Assembly: GCA_964387075.1 (NCBI GenBank)
Contig: CAYLVB010000008.1
Location: 62,001-126,000 of the forward strand
From: PALSA-968 sp964387075
Lineage (GTDB): Bacteria; Bacteroidota; Bacteroidia; B-17B0; Aurantibacillaceae
Length of the DNA: 64,000 nt
Direction of reading: 5' to 3'
Part shown: one piece after another, positions 1-8,272 of the stretch
Numbering within the stretch: position 1 is the stretch's first letter
Layout: each line of letters begins with the position of its first letter
Position numbers and translations under genes: made by a program
The notes under the pieces: model-generated
Told to the model about the DNA's origin: nothing
Seen by the model: the letters and a program-made list of their open reading frames with translations, nothing else
Databases searched by the model: none

Positions 1-1
1 T

Positions 2-718
2 TTCTGGGTGATCAAGAAGCTGGCGAAGATCTCAGAACGTTCTATGAAAGGAAGGGGTGTTGACGTTTCGTTGAGTACCTTCCTTAAAAGTCTTATCGCC
101 ATTGGCCTGAAGGTGATCCTGCTTATTACCGTGGCGGGCATGGTGGGCATACAAACCACTTCGCTCGTTACTATTTTGGGAGCCGCAGGTTTGGCCATTG
201 GACTTGCACTGCAGGGAAGTTTGTCAAACTTCGCCGGCGGAGTTTTGGTTTTGGTGTTCAAACCGTATAAAGTCGGGGATACGATCGAAGTGATGGGACA
301 AAAAGGTGAGGTGCGCGAGATACAGATCTTCAACACCATCATGGTTACGGGGGATAACCGCACGGTTATTTTACCGAATGGTACCGTTTCCAACAGCCTC
401 ATCATTAACCAAAGCAAGCAGGGAACTTTGCGCGGCGTTTTTGATATCAGTATCAGTAATGAACATGACGCTGATCGTGTGCGAAAGATCGTACTCGACA
501 TCATTAACCAGGATAAACGCGTGGTAAATGTTCCGGCTGAAGCCACCGTTGTTATCACGAGCCTGATCCCTTCGGGATATACTTTACAGGTTCGCTTTTT
601 CACACGCGAGCCGGATAATTCGGTGATCCTGGCCGAACTGATAGAAGCGATCAACAAAGATCTTTTGAAGCGCGGCATTTCGGGCCCAACGCCCAAGATG
701 ATCGTGTACAAGGATTAA
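2..718 (+). CDS. Mechanosensitive ion channel, MscS family (5' end outside window)
   Basis: Inner-membrane channel protein of the MscS family, which releases solutes on osmotic down-shock. The reading frame is open to the first base of the window, so the N-terminus is missing; about 238 residues are visible. The pore-lining TM3 helix is clear at GAAGLAIGLALQGSLSN, with the Gly/Ala pattern of this family, followed by the beta domain (FKPYKVGDTIEV, ILPNGTVSNSLIIN) and the alpha/beta C-terminal cage domain. The visible part matches a short MscS (about 280 residues), but extra N-terminal membrane segments upstream cannot be excluded. It ends 5 bp before the -7 box proposed for proC. Confidence 0.93.
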   Translation, partial: FWVIKKLAKISERSMKGRGVDVSLSTFLKSLIAIGLKVILLITVAGMVGIQTTSLVTILGAAGLAIGLALQGSLSNFAGGVLVLVFKPYKVGDTIEVMGQKGEVREIQIFNTIMVTGDNRTVILPNGTVSNSLIINQSKQGTLRGVFDISISNEHDADRVRKIVLDIINQDKRVVNVPAEATVVITSLIPSGYTLQVRFFTREPDNSVILAELIEAINKDLLKRGISGPTPKMIVYKD

Positions 719-722
719 TTCG

Positions 723-730
723 TATATTTG
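723..730 (+). promoter_or_regulatory. Bacteroidota -7 box TATATTTG (proC promoter)
   Basis: Exact match to the Bacteroidota -7 consensus TAnnTTTG just after the MscS stop codon. No clear -33 TTTG was seen about 19-21 bp upstream. It would start a transcript near 737 and give proC a leader of about 130 nt. Confidence 0.5.
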
Positions 731-774
731 CCCTGTCATGTATCACAAAAGCCATATCATTTTTTTCCCGGCTA

Positions 775-828
775 GCCCGCCCCGCCTGGGGTAATGATGC
801 ATTTTATCCGCCATGAGCGGGCCCTTTT
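775..828 (+). terminator. Hairpin plus T-run in the proC leader
   Basis: GCCCGC at 775-780 pairs with GCGGGC at 817-822 and is followed by CCTTTTTT. The internal part contains a small ATGATGCAT palindrome. It lies between the candidate proC promoter and the proC start, so it could be an attenuator, or the terminator of a short RNA or of the MscS transcript. No known riboswitch was recognised in it. Confidence 0.45.
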
Positions 829-866
829 TTCGAAGTATCTCATTTAATTTATTAAAAACATTAAAA

Positions 867-1679
867 ATGAAAATTACCATCATTGGCTGTGGCAACATGG
901 GCCTTATCTATGCCCGCGCCTTTTTAAAATACAATATAGTCACCAAAAGCAATTTGCTTTTGGTAGAGAAGAACGAAAAGCGTAAAGACGAACTCACCAA
1001 ACTCGATATTGGCAGGGTGGTGGTCCCGGTTGACGGTATCATTAAACAAAGCGATGTGATCATACTTGCCGTAAAACCGCAAGACCTATCCGAATTAACG
1101 AACGATCTTAAAACAGTATTGAGTAAGGAAACCATTTTGATAAGCATCATGGCCGGTATAAGTATTTCTTTTTTGCAGGAGAAACTGCAGCATGATCGCA
1201 TCATTCGCGCGATGCCTAATTCTCCGGTTGAAATTGGAATGGGAATTACGGCGTATTGCCTGAGTAGCGGTGTGAGTACCGACCAGGCGCGCAAAGCCGA
1301 GAATCTTCTTTCTACGACAGGACGTACTTTGTACATGGAAGATGAGAACTTAATGGACGCCGTAACCGCGATAAGTGGCAGCGGTCCCGCGTATTTCTTT
1401 TATTTCGCACAGCAAATGATACAGGCGGGAATGAAAATGGGATTTGATGAAAGTACAGCAAGTTTGTTGGTGAAACAGACCATGCTTGGGTCTTTTCATT
1501 TGCTCAATAGTGCCGGCAAACCTTTGAATGAATTGATCAAGGCAGTTGCATCGAAGGGTGGAACTACAGAAGCGGCGCTCACCACTTTTGAGAAGCACAA
1601 AGTAGGAGAGCATTTGCAGGAAGGTTGGCTGAACGCGAGGAAGAGAGGAAAGGAATTGGCGGAGATGGCTAATTCTTAG
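867..1679 (+). CDS. proC: Pyrroline-5-carboxylate reductase
   Basis: Cytosolic enzyme reducing 1-pyrroline-5-carboxylate to L-proline with NAD(P)H, the last step of proline synthesis. The protein is 270 residues, normal for the family. The Rossmann nucleotide-binding motif IIGCGNMG is at residues 4-11, and the C-terminal dimerisation domain carries the ISGSGPAYFFYF signature. An in-frame ATG at 813 exists, but it would add 18 residues encoded by the leader hairpin; ATG 867 places the Rossmann motif at the normal distance from the N-terminus. The 3' end overlaps the convergent downstream gene by 11 bp. Confidence 0.95.
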   Translation: MKITIIGCGNMGLIYARAFLKYNIVTKSNLLLVEKNEKRKDELTKLDIGRVVVPVDGIIKQSDVIILAVKPQDLSELTNDLKTVLSKETILISIMAGISISFLQEKLQHDRIIRAMPNSPVEIGMGITAYCLSSGVSTDQARKAENLLSTTGRTLYMEDENLMDAVTAISGSGPAYFFYFAQQMIQAGMKMGFDESTASLLVKQTMLGSFHLLNSAGKPLNELIKAVASKGGTTEAALTTFEKHKVGEHLQEGWLNARKRGKELAEMANS

Positions 1680-2685
1680 TGAATTTTCCGGCGAAATAGC
1701 GCCCCTTGACATCCGTCACTCTCAGAAAATAAATTCCATTTGCCAGTGATGAAACATCCAGGGTCCCTGATGCGCGGTCTATACGAGGCAGTTCTAATCG
1801 TTGCCCAAGCTCGTTGAAAAGGTCTATGATAGAACTCTCAGTAATTTTCATATTCACGTGCATAGTATTTTGCGCCGGATTTGGAAAGAACTGTAGCGCT
1901 TCGTTACCAACTGCTCCAATCCCTGTGGTATTAGGTTTGCTCACAAATAAACTGTCCTGGATCAAAATCCCCGAATCATAAGCCTGGTCTCCGGCGTCGG
2001 CAATAGCTATTTTCATGTGATAAATGCTGTCCGCGTAGATCGGAGCTATGGATGTGATCAAAACAGTGTAGCCATCAAAAACCACATCATTGTTAGGGCT
2101 GGTAGTGTTGTCATAATAAAAAGCAGGATTCGCGCCGGTATTAACATTATTGATAGAAACCGGGGTGCCATTAGGTAATGAGCCTATATTGGTGCCGCTA
2201 TAATATCCTCCTGCAGGATTTGGTCCGGTAAGGAAAAAACCAAAAGCGTCATTAAAGCTTGAACCTACGTACTCCGGATACTCTTCCGATCCGAAAATAA
2301 AATTGACGTTGATATTGGCATACATGGCAATCACATCACACTCGAGCATACAGACATCGTTGGTGGCCTGAGGCTCAATTGCCATAAGATCCGGATCTGA
2401 AAATGTATTCCCATTATTTACACTTATAAATGTTCCGCCGGAGTTAGCAATATCTGTGGCGTGCCCCGTAGAGAGAATGATCCCTTTGGAGATCGCTATA
2501 CTGCTCCCGGTATAATCAAAAGTTCCTGCGGCATTCGGCCCGCAGTTTAAACTTGCATTGAAAACGGTAAGCCCGTTCCCGGCTATTTTTTGAGCCAACA
2601 AATTGGCATTGCTATCCGGGGTAATGGTAAACTGTGCAATCGTTGACAGGCTACTGAATAAACATAAGGTGAGCAGTATTCTCAT
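1669..2685 (-). CDS. Secreted choice-of-anchor L domain protein with T9SS sorting domain
   Basis: Exported protein of 338 residues. A signal peptide (about residues 1-18, ending STIAQ) precedes a choice-of-anchor L domain, recognised from the FGSEEYPEYVG...FNDAFGFFL block. The last ~75 residues form a type A T9SS sorting domain starting near LQFFPNPAQNTM. Such proteins are exported by Sec, cross the outer membrane through the type IX system and are then surface-anchored or released. The specific role is unknown. It is transcribed towards proC and overlaps its 3' end by 11 bp. Confidence 0.88.
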   Translation of the reverse strand: MRILLTLCLFSSLSTIAQFTITPDSNANLLAQKIAGNGLTVFNASLNCGPNAAGTFDYTGSSIAISKGIILSTGHATDIANSGGTFISVNNGNTFSDPDLMAIEPQATNDVCMLECDVIAMYANINVNFIFGSEEYPEYVGSSFNDAFGFFLTGPNPAGGYYSGTNIGSLPNGTPVSINNVNTGANPAFYYDNTTSPNNDVVFDGYTVLITSIAPIYADSIYHMKIAIADAGDQAYDSGILIQDSLFVSKPNTTGIGAVGNEALQFFPNPAQNTMHVNMKITESSIIDLFNELGQRLELPRIDRASGTLDVSSLANGIYFLRVTDVKGRYFAGKFTKN

Positions 2686-2778
2686 AGAACTAAATTAAAC
2701 AAAAAAGCGGGATAAATCAAAATAGCTTCACAAAACCTTGCCGCATTTGGCAACTGGCAGGCTTTAATGTATAAGTGG

Positions 2779-3090
2779 TTACATCATCCCCGGGGGCAGC
2801 ATGCCGCCGGCCACTTTTTTCATTTCGCCTTCGTTCAGCTTGTCGGCCTCTTCAACGGCTTTGTTCAGGGTTTCGGTCAATTGTCTTTCCAGCTCGGCCT
2901 TATCGCCGTGCTGCAGGGCGGGCTCTATACTCAATTTCTGAATTTTGCGGTTGCCGTTGATTGTGATCTTTACATCGCCCGAAGCGCCCTCTACGTCTAC
3001 AAACGTAGTATCCATTTTTGCCTTTATTTCGGCCATTTTCTGCTTTATTTCCTGCAGTTTGCCTAACATATCACCGAATTTGCCGAACAT
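2779..3090 (-). CDS. YbaB/EbfC family nucleoid-associated protein
   Basis: Small cytosolic protein of 103 residues in the YbaB/EbfC family, which bind DNA as tweezer-like dimers and are classed as nucleoid-associated. It starts MFGKFGDMLGKLQEIKQKM, an amphipathic coiled-coil helix, then a beta-sheet core (GDVKITINGNRKIQKLSI) and a C-terminal helix ending in a Gly/Met/Pro-rich tail. Length and organisation are normal. It is not next to dnaX or recR here; it is divergent from the lpx block, with about 90 bp between the two starts. Confidence 0.9.
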   Translation of the reverse strand: MFGKFGDMLGKLQEIKQKMAEIKAKMDTTFVDVEGASGDVKITINGNRKIQKLSIEPALQHGDKAELERQLTETLNKAVEEADKLNEGEMKKVAGGMLPPGMM

Positions 3091-3116
3091 TATAGTTGAA
3101 TTTTAGTCCTGCAAAA

Positions 3117-3148
3117 TTCGACATTTTAACCTAAAAATCTTACATTTG
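3117..3148 (+). promoter_or_regulatory. Promoter of the lpxD operon
   Basis: -7 box TACATTTG at 3141-3148, with a weak -33 (TTCG at 3117-3120) 20 bp upstream. Transcription would begin near 3155. The in-frame ATG at 3146 therefore lies inside the promoter, which supports 3179 as the lpxD start. Confidence 0.6.
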
Positions 3149-3178
3149 GAAGATGATTTTTTGCAAGAATCCCTGCCT

Positions 3179-4207
3179 ATGAAATTCTCAGCCCAGCAAA
3201 TAGCCGGCCTGCTTGGCGGCACTATTGAAGGCAACCCCGAGGCTGCGGTAAGCAACCTGTCAAAAATTGAAGAGGGTAAGCCCGGAACACTCTCATTTTT
3301 AGCTAATCCCCTATACACACCGCATATTTACGAGACCGATGCCTCAATCGTGATAGTAAACAAGTCGTTGGTGCTCGATAAACCCGTAAAATCAACCTGT
3401 ACGCTCATCCGCGTGGAAGACGCTTACGGAAGTTTTGCAAAGCTGCTGGAGATGTACGACCAGGTGAAGAAGAACAAAAAGGGAGTTGAGCAGCCTTCTC
3501 ATATCTCGTCAAACGCGAAAGTGGGAACAGACGGTTATGTTGGGGCCTTTGCTTACATCAGCGATGGAGCTGTGATAGGCAACAATGTGAAGATATACCC
3601 GCACGTGTTTGTGGGCGACAATGTAAGGATCGGCGACAACACTACTATTTACTCGGGAGCAAAAATTTATACAGATTGTGTGATCGGAAAGGATTGCACT
3701 TTACACGCAGGTTGTGTTGTTGGTGCGGATGGTTTTGGCTTTGCGCCCAACAGCGAGAACAATTATCAAAAGGTGCCGCAGATAGGCAATGTGATCATTG
3801 AAGATAATGTAGAGATAGGTGCCAATACAACGATCGACCGCGCCACATTAGGCTCTACCATCATTCGCAAAGGAGCGAAGCTGGATAACCTGGTGCAGAT
3901 AGCGCATAATGTAGAGATCGGAGAGAACTGTGTATTGGCAGGAGGTTCTTTCGTTGCGGGTTCAACCAAAGTTGGCAAGAACGTGATGATGGGAGGACAG
4001 GCCGGCATCATTGGTCATTTGAAAATTGCCGATGGTGTGAAAATTGCCGGGCAGTCGGGAGTAGGACATAGTATTACGGAAGAGGGAAAGATCGTACAGG
4101 GATCACCTGCCTTCGCCGTGGGAGATTACCAGCGCAGCTACGTGCTGTTCCGCAGCCTTTCCAAGTTGTACAAACAAGTGAACGAGATCGAGAAAAAATT
4201 AAAATAG
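3179..4207 (+). CDS. lpxD: UDP-3-O-(3-hydroxyacyl)glucosamine N-acyltransferase
   Basis: Third step of lipid A synthesis: transfers a 3-hydroxyacyl chain from ACP to the 2-amino group of UDP-3-O-acyl-glucosamine. The protein is 342 residues. The N-terminal uridine-binding domain begins MKFSAQQIAGLLGG, followed by a long left-handed beta-helix of hexapeptide repeats (for example VGADGFGFAPN, ANTTIDRATLG, QIAHNVEIG with the catalytic-type His) and a C-terminal helix. ATG 3179 was chosen over 3146 because the latter lies in the -7 box. The next gene follows 7 bp downstream, consistent with one lpx operon. Confidence 0.95.
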   Translation: MKFSAQQIAGLLGGTIEGNPEAAVSNLSKIEEGKPGTLSFLANPLYTPHIYETDASIVIVNKSLVLDKPVKSTCTLIRVEDAYGSFAKLLEMYDQVKKNKKGVEQPSHISSNAKVGTDGYVGAFAYISDGAVIGNNVKIYPHVFVGDNVRIGDNTTIYSGAKIYTDCVIGKDCTLHAGCVVGADGFGFAPNSENNYQKVPQIGNVIIEDNVEIGANTTIDRATLGSTIIRKGAKLDNLVQIAHNVEIGENCVLAGGSFVAGSTKVGKNVMMGGQAGIIGHLKIADGVKIAGQSGVGHSITEEGKIVQGSPAFAVGDYQRSYVLFRSLSKLYKQVNEIEKKLK

Positions 4208-4214
4208 CATTGTA

Positions 4215-5645
4215 ATGAGCGAAAAACAGTGTACCATTAAAAAAGCGGTTTCCTTAACGGGGGTGGGTTTGCATACCGGGAAGAAGGTGACCATTACCTT
4301 CAATCCCGCGCCTGTGAACCACTGGTATAAATTTCAGCGCACCGATATTGAAGGACATCCTATTGTAGAAGCGGATGCGGATCTTGTGGTGGATACTTCG
4401 CGCGGAACTACTTTAGAAAAGAATGGCGTTCGCATTTATACCATGGAGCACGTGCTCGCTGCTTTGCGGGGATTGGAAATTGACAATTGTTTGATACAGG
4501 TGGATGCTCCGGAGATGCCGATCATGGATGGCAGTTCCATCAAATTCATTGAGGCCTTGGAAGCTGCTGAAAAAGTGGAGCAGGACGCTGACCGTGAGTA
4601 TTTTGAATTGAAAGAGAATCTTACCTACGAAGATCCTGTAAAGATGGTGGAGATGTTGGCTGTAAAGCAGGATACATTCCGCGCCACCGTGATGGTGGAC
4701 TATAACAGCGAGGTGCTGGGCACGCAGCATGCCAGCATGTATAGTCTGAAAGAATTTAAGAATGAGATAGCCAAATGCCGCACCTTCGTTTTCCTTCGCG
4801 AGCTGGAGATGTTATTGCAGCACAACCTGATCAAAGGCGGAGATCTTGATAACGCCATCGTGTTGGTGGACAGCGAACTTCCGAAGGAAAAACTGGATTA
4901 CCTGCGCAAAGTGTTCCACAAAGAGAACATGGAAGTGAAAGGCCGTGGCGTTCTCAATAATACCAAATTGCATTATTACAACGAGCCTGCCCGTCACAAG
5001 CTCCTCGACATCGTTGGAGACCTTGCCCTTGTTGGAAGACCATTGAAGATACACGTATTGGCAGCGCGTCCCGGTCACGCCGGGAATGTAGAGTTCGCAA
5101 AAAAAATAAAGGAACTCATTAAAAAGGAGAAGAAGGAGGGAAATATTCCAAAGATCGATCTTTCCGCTCCTCCCATGTTCAACATCAACGACATCATGAA
5201 GATCCTACCGCATCGCCAGCCCATGCTGCTGATCGATAAGATCATGGACCTGGGCCCCGAGCATGTGGTTGGCGTGAAAAATGTTACCTTGAACGAAGAG
5301 TTCTTCAAAGGCCATTTCCCCGATGAACCGGTAATGCCGGGTGTAATGCTTATAGAAGCGATGGCGCAAACAGGCGGGATTTTGGTTTTAAAAACTGTGC
5401 CCGATCCTGAGAACTATCAAACCTATTTCATGAAAATTGATGGCGTGAAATTCAAACAGAAGGTCGTTCCCGGAGATACGGTTGTTTTTTGCCTTGATCT
5501 TCTATCTCCCATCCGTCGTGGACTTTGTCATATGAAAGGAGTTGCTTACGTAAACAATAAACCTGTAATGGAAGCAGAGATGCTGGCGCAGATAGTGAAA
5601 GTGAGGAACGTAGATAAAAAAATACCGGAGCCTCAAAACGCATAG
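4215..5645 (+). CDS. lpxC-fabZ: Bifunctional LpxC deacetylase / FabZ 3-hydroxyacyl-ACP dehydratase
   Basis: Fused enzyme of 476 residues. The N-terminal part (about 1-310) is LpxC, the zinc deacetylase that commits UDP-3-O-acyl-GlcNAc to lipid A; MEHVLAAL carries a zinc His, HKLLDIVGDL gives the H-x3-D zinc pair, and GHAGN the catalytic His. The C-terminal part (about 321-476) is FabZ, which dehydrates 3-hydroxyacyl-ACP; LPHRQPMLLID, GHFPDEPVMPGV and the following EAMAQ carry its His/Glu dyad. This fusion is typical of Bacteroidota and joins the two enzymes that compete for hydroxyacyl-ACP supply. It sits inside the lpxD-lpxA operon. Confidence 0.96.
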   Translation: MSEKQCTIKKAVSLTGVGLHTGKKVTITFNPAPVNHWYKFQRTDIEGHPIVEADADLVVDTSRGTTLEKNGVRIYTMEHVLAALRGLEIDNCLIQVDAPEMPIMDGSSIKFIEALEAAEKVEQDADREYFELKENLTYEDPVKMVEMLAVKQDTFRATVMVDYNSEVLGTQHASMYSLKEFKNEIAKCRTFVFLRELEMLLQHNLIKGGDLDNAIVLVDSELPKEKLDYLRKVFHKENMEVKGRGVLNNTKLHYYNEPARHKLLDIVGDLALVGRPLKIHVLAARPGHAGNVEFAKKIKELIKKEKKEGNIPKIDLSAPPMFNINDIMKILPHRQPMLLIDKIMDLGPEHVVGVKNVTLNEEFFKGHFPDEPVMPGVMLIEAMAQTGGILVLKTVPDPENYQTYFMKIDGVKFKQKVVPGDTVVFCLDLLSPIRRGLCHMKGVAYVNNKPVMEAEMLAQIVKVRNVDKKIPEPQNA

Positions 5646-5682
5646 TCTTTCGACTTATAACTTATAACTTTTGACTTAATAT

Positions 5683-6456
5683 ATGGTTTCCAATCTCGCC
5701 TCCGTTCACCCCAAAGCCCAGTTAGGAAATAATGTTACCGTGGAAGCCTTCGTTAGTATTTCGGCGGATGTGATCATTGGCGATAATACCTGGATCGGCC
5801 CGAATGCGGTGATCATGGATGGTACGCGTATCGGCAAGAATTGTAAGATATTTCCCGGCGCCGTATTGGGCGGCATTCCACAGGATCTAAAATACAAAGG
5901 TGAGAACAGTTTAGCCGAGATCGGCGACAATGTAGTGATACGCGAGTACGTGACGATCAATCGTGGTACAGCAGATCGCATGACCACCAAGGTTGGAAAT
6001 AATTCCATGGTGATGGCCTATACGCACATTGCGCACGATAGTTTGGTAGGCAACAATGTTATTTTGGCAAGTTATATTGGTATTGTGGGGCACGTTGTAG
6101 TGGAGGACCACGCCATTGTTGAAGGATTGAGCGGCACCCAGCAGTTCACGCGTATCGGAGCGCATAGTTTCATTGCCGGCTGTTCGCAGATCCGTAAGAG
6201 TGTTCCGCCTTACATACGTGTAGCGCGCGAGCCGCTCCAGTATATTGGTGTGAACATAGTAGGACTAACACGCCGCGGTTTTTCAAAAGAGTCTATCAAG
6301 AACATCGAAGATATTTATCGTATCATTTTTGTGCGTGGTTATAACATGACCAAGGCGTTGGAAATGGTAGAGCAGGATTGTCCGGACACGCCTGAGCGCC
6401 GCCAGATCGTGGATTTCATCCGAAATGAAAAGGACGGGATTGTAAAGGGGATATGA
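5683..6456 (+). CDS. lpxA: UDP-N-acetylglucosamine acyltransferase
   Basis: First enzyme of lipid A synthesis, a trimeric left-handed beta-helix acyltransferase in the cytosol. The protein is 257 residues, the usual length. It shows regular hexapeptide repeats (VSISADVIIGDNTWIG), the GGIPQDLKYKGE substrate loop, and HIAHDSLVGNN with the catalytic His. The C-terminal helical domain starts near LTRRGFS. The 37 bp before it hold AT-rich short repeats (cttataacttataactttt) without a promoter consensus, so co-transcription with lpxC-fabZ is likely. A transposase element begins about 10 bp after the stop. Confidence 0.96.
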   Translation: MVSNLASVHPKAQLGNNVTVEAFVSISADVIIGDNTWIGPNAVIMDGTRIGKNCKIFPGAVLGGIPQDLKYKGENSLAEIGDNVVIREYVTINRGTADRMTTKVGNNSMVMAYTHIAHDSLVGNNVILASYIGIVGHVVVEDHAIVEGLSGTQQFTRIGAHSFIAGCSQIRKSVPPYIRVAREPLQYIGVNIVGLTRRGFSKESIKNIEDIYRIIFVRGYNMTKALEMVEQDCPDTPERRQIVDFIRNEKDGIVKGI

Positions 6457-6465
6457 TCCTCGAGT

Positions 6466-6490
6466 GGCCCCCGATTTCAGTCGGGGGTAG
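6466..6490 (+). repeat. Left hairpin flanking the Y1 transposase
   Basis: CCCCCGA (6468-6474), loop TTTCAG, TCGGGGG (6481-6487): a perfect 7-bp stem, extendable by GGC/GCC with a two-base bulge. It directly follows lpxA and precedes the transposase by about 40 bp. Such subterminal hairpins are what IS200/RAYT transposases recognise. It could also serve as the lpxA terminator, although no T-run follows. Confidence 0.6.
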
Positions 6491-6531
6491 CCAATAACAT
6501 AAGAAGTATTAACCGGCAAACACCATAGCAT

Positions 6532-6966
6532 ATGCCTTACGTTAAAATAATGGTTCACCTCGTGTTCTCTACCAAAAACAGGGTACCGGCCATTACCAAA
6601 GAATTAAAGCCTTTATTGTTAGCGCATATTAAGCAAAACGGTGTCTCTAAAGAAATTTTTATAGATAGGCTGAATTGCGTTGAAGATCATATCCATTTGC
6701 TAATCTCGTTGGGGGCAGACCAAAGCATTGCACGCGTTGCAATGCTTTTAAAAGGCGAATCTTCTTTTTGGGTGAACAAACAAAATTTAATTTCACAAAA
6801 GTTCGAATGGCAGGATGAGTATTATGCGGCTTCTGTTAGTAAGTCGGATATTCACAGAATAAGAGAATATATAGATAACCAGGAGGAACATCACAGGCAC
6901 AAGACCTTTCAGAGAGAATATGATGAATTTATGATGGAATACTATCAAAAAGCAAATTTTGGCTAA
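6532..6966 (+). CDS. REP-associated / IS200-like Y1 tyrosine transposase
   Basis: Single-strand DNA transposase of the HUH/Y1 superfamily, 144 residues. The HUH motif is DHIHLL with His53 and His55, and the catalytic Tyr is Tyr113 in REYIDNQEEHH. No TnpB or IscB partner lies next to it, so it resembles the domesticated RAYT group or a minimal IS200. It sits between lpxA and the ABC ATPase, flanked by perfect hairpins at 6468-6487 and 6992-7009, which suggests a unit of about 550 bp inserted in the operon. All visible catalytic residues are present. Whether it still moves cannot be told from one copy. Confidence 0.85.
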   Translation: MPYVKIMVHLVFSTKNRVPAITKELKPLLLAHIKQNGVSKEIFIDRLNCVEDHIHLLISLGADQSIARVAMLLKGESSFWVNKQNLISQKFEWQDEYYAASVSKSDIHRIREYIDNQEEHHRHKTFQREYDEFMMEYYQKANFG

Positions 6967-6987
6967 AGCCAGCTATTAAGTAAATTT

Positions 6988-7010
6988 AGCCCCCCACCTG
7001 AAGGTGGGGA
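6988..7010 (+). repeat. Right hairpin flanking the Y1 transposase
   Basis: CCCCACCT (6992-6999), GA, AGGTGGGG (7002-7009): a perfect 8-bp inverted repeat with apex CTGAAG. A smaller GGCT-AA-AGCC hairpin lies at 6961-6970 across the transposase stop. The apex and C-rich arm resemble the intergenic palindromes at 29.6, 31.5 and 31.8 kb. It forms the end of the inserted unit and lies 15 bp before the ABC ATPase start. Confidence 0.6.
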
Positions 7011-7024
7011 CGACGCGAGAACGA

Positions 7025-7654
7025 ATGCAGATAAGCATTACACTAAATAAAATAAGTAAGAAGTACATTAATGAATGGATCTTCAAGAACCTCTCTTATA
7101 CCATAAACCCATTAGATAAATTAGTTATTCTTGGATCCAACGGCTCCGGAAAATCAACTTTACTGCAAACCATCGCTTCTTATCTGATCCCTACGGGAGG
7201 CGAAGTGCATTGGCAAAACGGCTCAGAGAAAATTGCCGATGAACACATCTTCCAAAAACTGAGCATGGCCTCTCCGTATATGGAGCTGATCGAAGATTTC
7301 ACGCTGCGTGAATCCATCGATCACCAAAGAAAGTTCAAGCCTTTCGCCAAAGATCTTTCTACAAAGGAGATCCTGTCTATCCTGGAATTAGAGCACGCTG
7401 CCGACAAATTCCTGAAGAATTTCTCTTCAGGCATGCGCCAACGCGTGAAACTGGGCCTCGCTATCCTTGCTGATTGCCCGGTTTTGCTACTGGATGAGCC
7501 CTGTACCAATCTGGATGCCAAAGCCATGGCCTGGTACCAAAATATTGTGAAGCAATACGCGTTAGATAAGACCATTGTGGTGTGCAGCAATACGGTGAAG
7601 GAAGAATATGCTTTCTGCACCTCTACTTTGGAAGTGGAAAAATTCAAATCATGA
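7025..7654 (+). CDS. ABC transporter ATP-binding protein
   Basis: Cytosolic ATPase subunit of 209 residues. Walker A GSNGSGKST is at residues 37-45, the signature motif is FSSGMRQR, and Walker B is PVLLLDEP. The reading frame extends up to a GTG at 7004, but that lies inside the transposase hairpin; ATG 7025 is the sensible start. No permease gene is adjacent, so the partner is unknown. The ABC-2 style layout (short, heme/ABC-2 exporter type) is only a guess. Its stop overlaps the next start in ATGA, which implies translational coupling to the DUF922 protein. Confidence 0.85.
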   Translation: MQISITLNKISKKYINEWIFKNLSYTINPLDKLVILGSNGSGKSTLLQTIASYLIPTGGEVHWQNGSEKIADEHIFQKLSMASPYMELIEDFTLRESIDHQRKFKPFAKDLSTKEILSILELEHAADKFLKNFSSGMRQRVKLGLAILADCPVLLLDEPCTNLDAKAMAWYQNIVKQYALDKTIVVCSNTVKEEYAFCTSTLEVEKFKS

Positions 7655-8202
7655 GAAATGCATTTCTAAAACTGATCATCCTGTCGGGGGTACTATTTTC
7701 TTTTCAAACCGACAACATGATCCCCTTCAAGGATAGTCGTAAACTTACCTGGGATGATTTCCAGGGCCCGCCCGCCGCCAACTCGCCTTTTAAAGCCAAG
7801 ACTGAAAGCAATCTGTCAATTGAAGTAAGTACGAAGGGACAGGAGGTCACGATCATCATGCAAACCAGTTTCGACACTAAAAAATCGTGGGTGAAGACCA
7901 AAACCGATCTTCTTTTAATGCACGAGCGAACTCATTTTGATATTTCTGAGCTTTGGTCGCGCAAGTTCAAACAACGTTTAAAAGGAAAAACATTTCCGGC
8001 CAAGAGCTTCCAAAGCACCCTCAATTCCCTGCATGCCGATATTCAAAAGGAGGGCAGGACCATGCAGGCGCTCTACGATAAAGAGACCGAGCATTCTATC
8101 AATGAAAAGGCCCAGGAAAAATGGACAAAAAAGATAAGTGCTGATTTAAAATCACTTAGCGAGTTTGTGCCTGCTACCGTAACCTGCAAAATCACCAAAT
8201 AG
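7651..8202 (+). CDS. DUF922 family predicted secreted zinc protease-like protein
   Basis: Exported protein of 183 residues with an N-terminal hydrophobic segment (MRNAFLKLIILSGVLFSF). It matches the DUF922 type: a conserved K-L-T-W-D-D-F segment after the signal and an HExxH zinc-binding motif in LLMHERTHFDIS (HERTH), as in the family annotated as predicted secreted Zn-dependent proteases. Activity is inferred only from the motif. The start was placed at ATG 7651, which overlaps the ABC ATPase stop by 4 bp, instead of an upstream in-frame ATG at 7582 buried in the ATPase gene. Confidence 0.75.
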   Translation: MRNAFLKLIILSGVLFSFQTDNMIPFKDSRKLTWDDFQGPPAANSPFKAKTESNLSIEVSTKGQEVTIIMQTSFDTKKSWVKTKTDLLLMHERTHFDISELWSRKFKQRLKGKTFPAKSFQSTLNSLHADIQKEGRTMQALYDKETEHSINEKAQEKWTKKISADLKSLSEFVPATVTCKITK

Positions 8203-8248
8203 GGCTCATTTTTCGGCCTTTTTCCTTCCAAAAGCCCAAACTCTTTTA

Positions 8249-8256
8249 TAACTTTG
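8249..8256 (+). promoter_or_regulatory. -7 box TAACTTTG upstream of the 8273 gene
   Basis: Exact TAnnTTTG match 17 bp before the ATG at 8273. The expected transcript start near 8263 gives a leader of about 10 nt. It may also serve aconitase, which begins 10 bp after the 8273 gene. Confidence 0.5.
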
Positions 8257-8272
8257 GGAATTATACTTCCCA

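Noticed and set aside
4215..5645. LpxC-FabZ fusion as a novelty
   Set aside because: This fusion is the normal arrangement in Bacteroidota.
7004..7024. Longer N-terminus of the ABC ATPase from GTG 7004
   Set aside because: Those codons lie within the transposase right hairpin; ATG 7025 gives the normal start.
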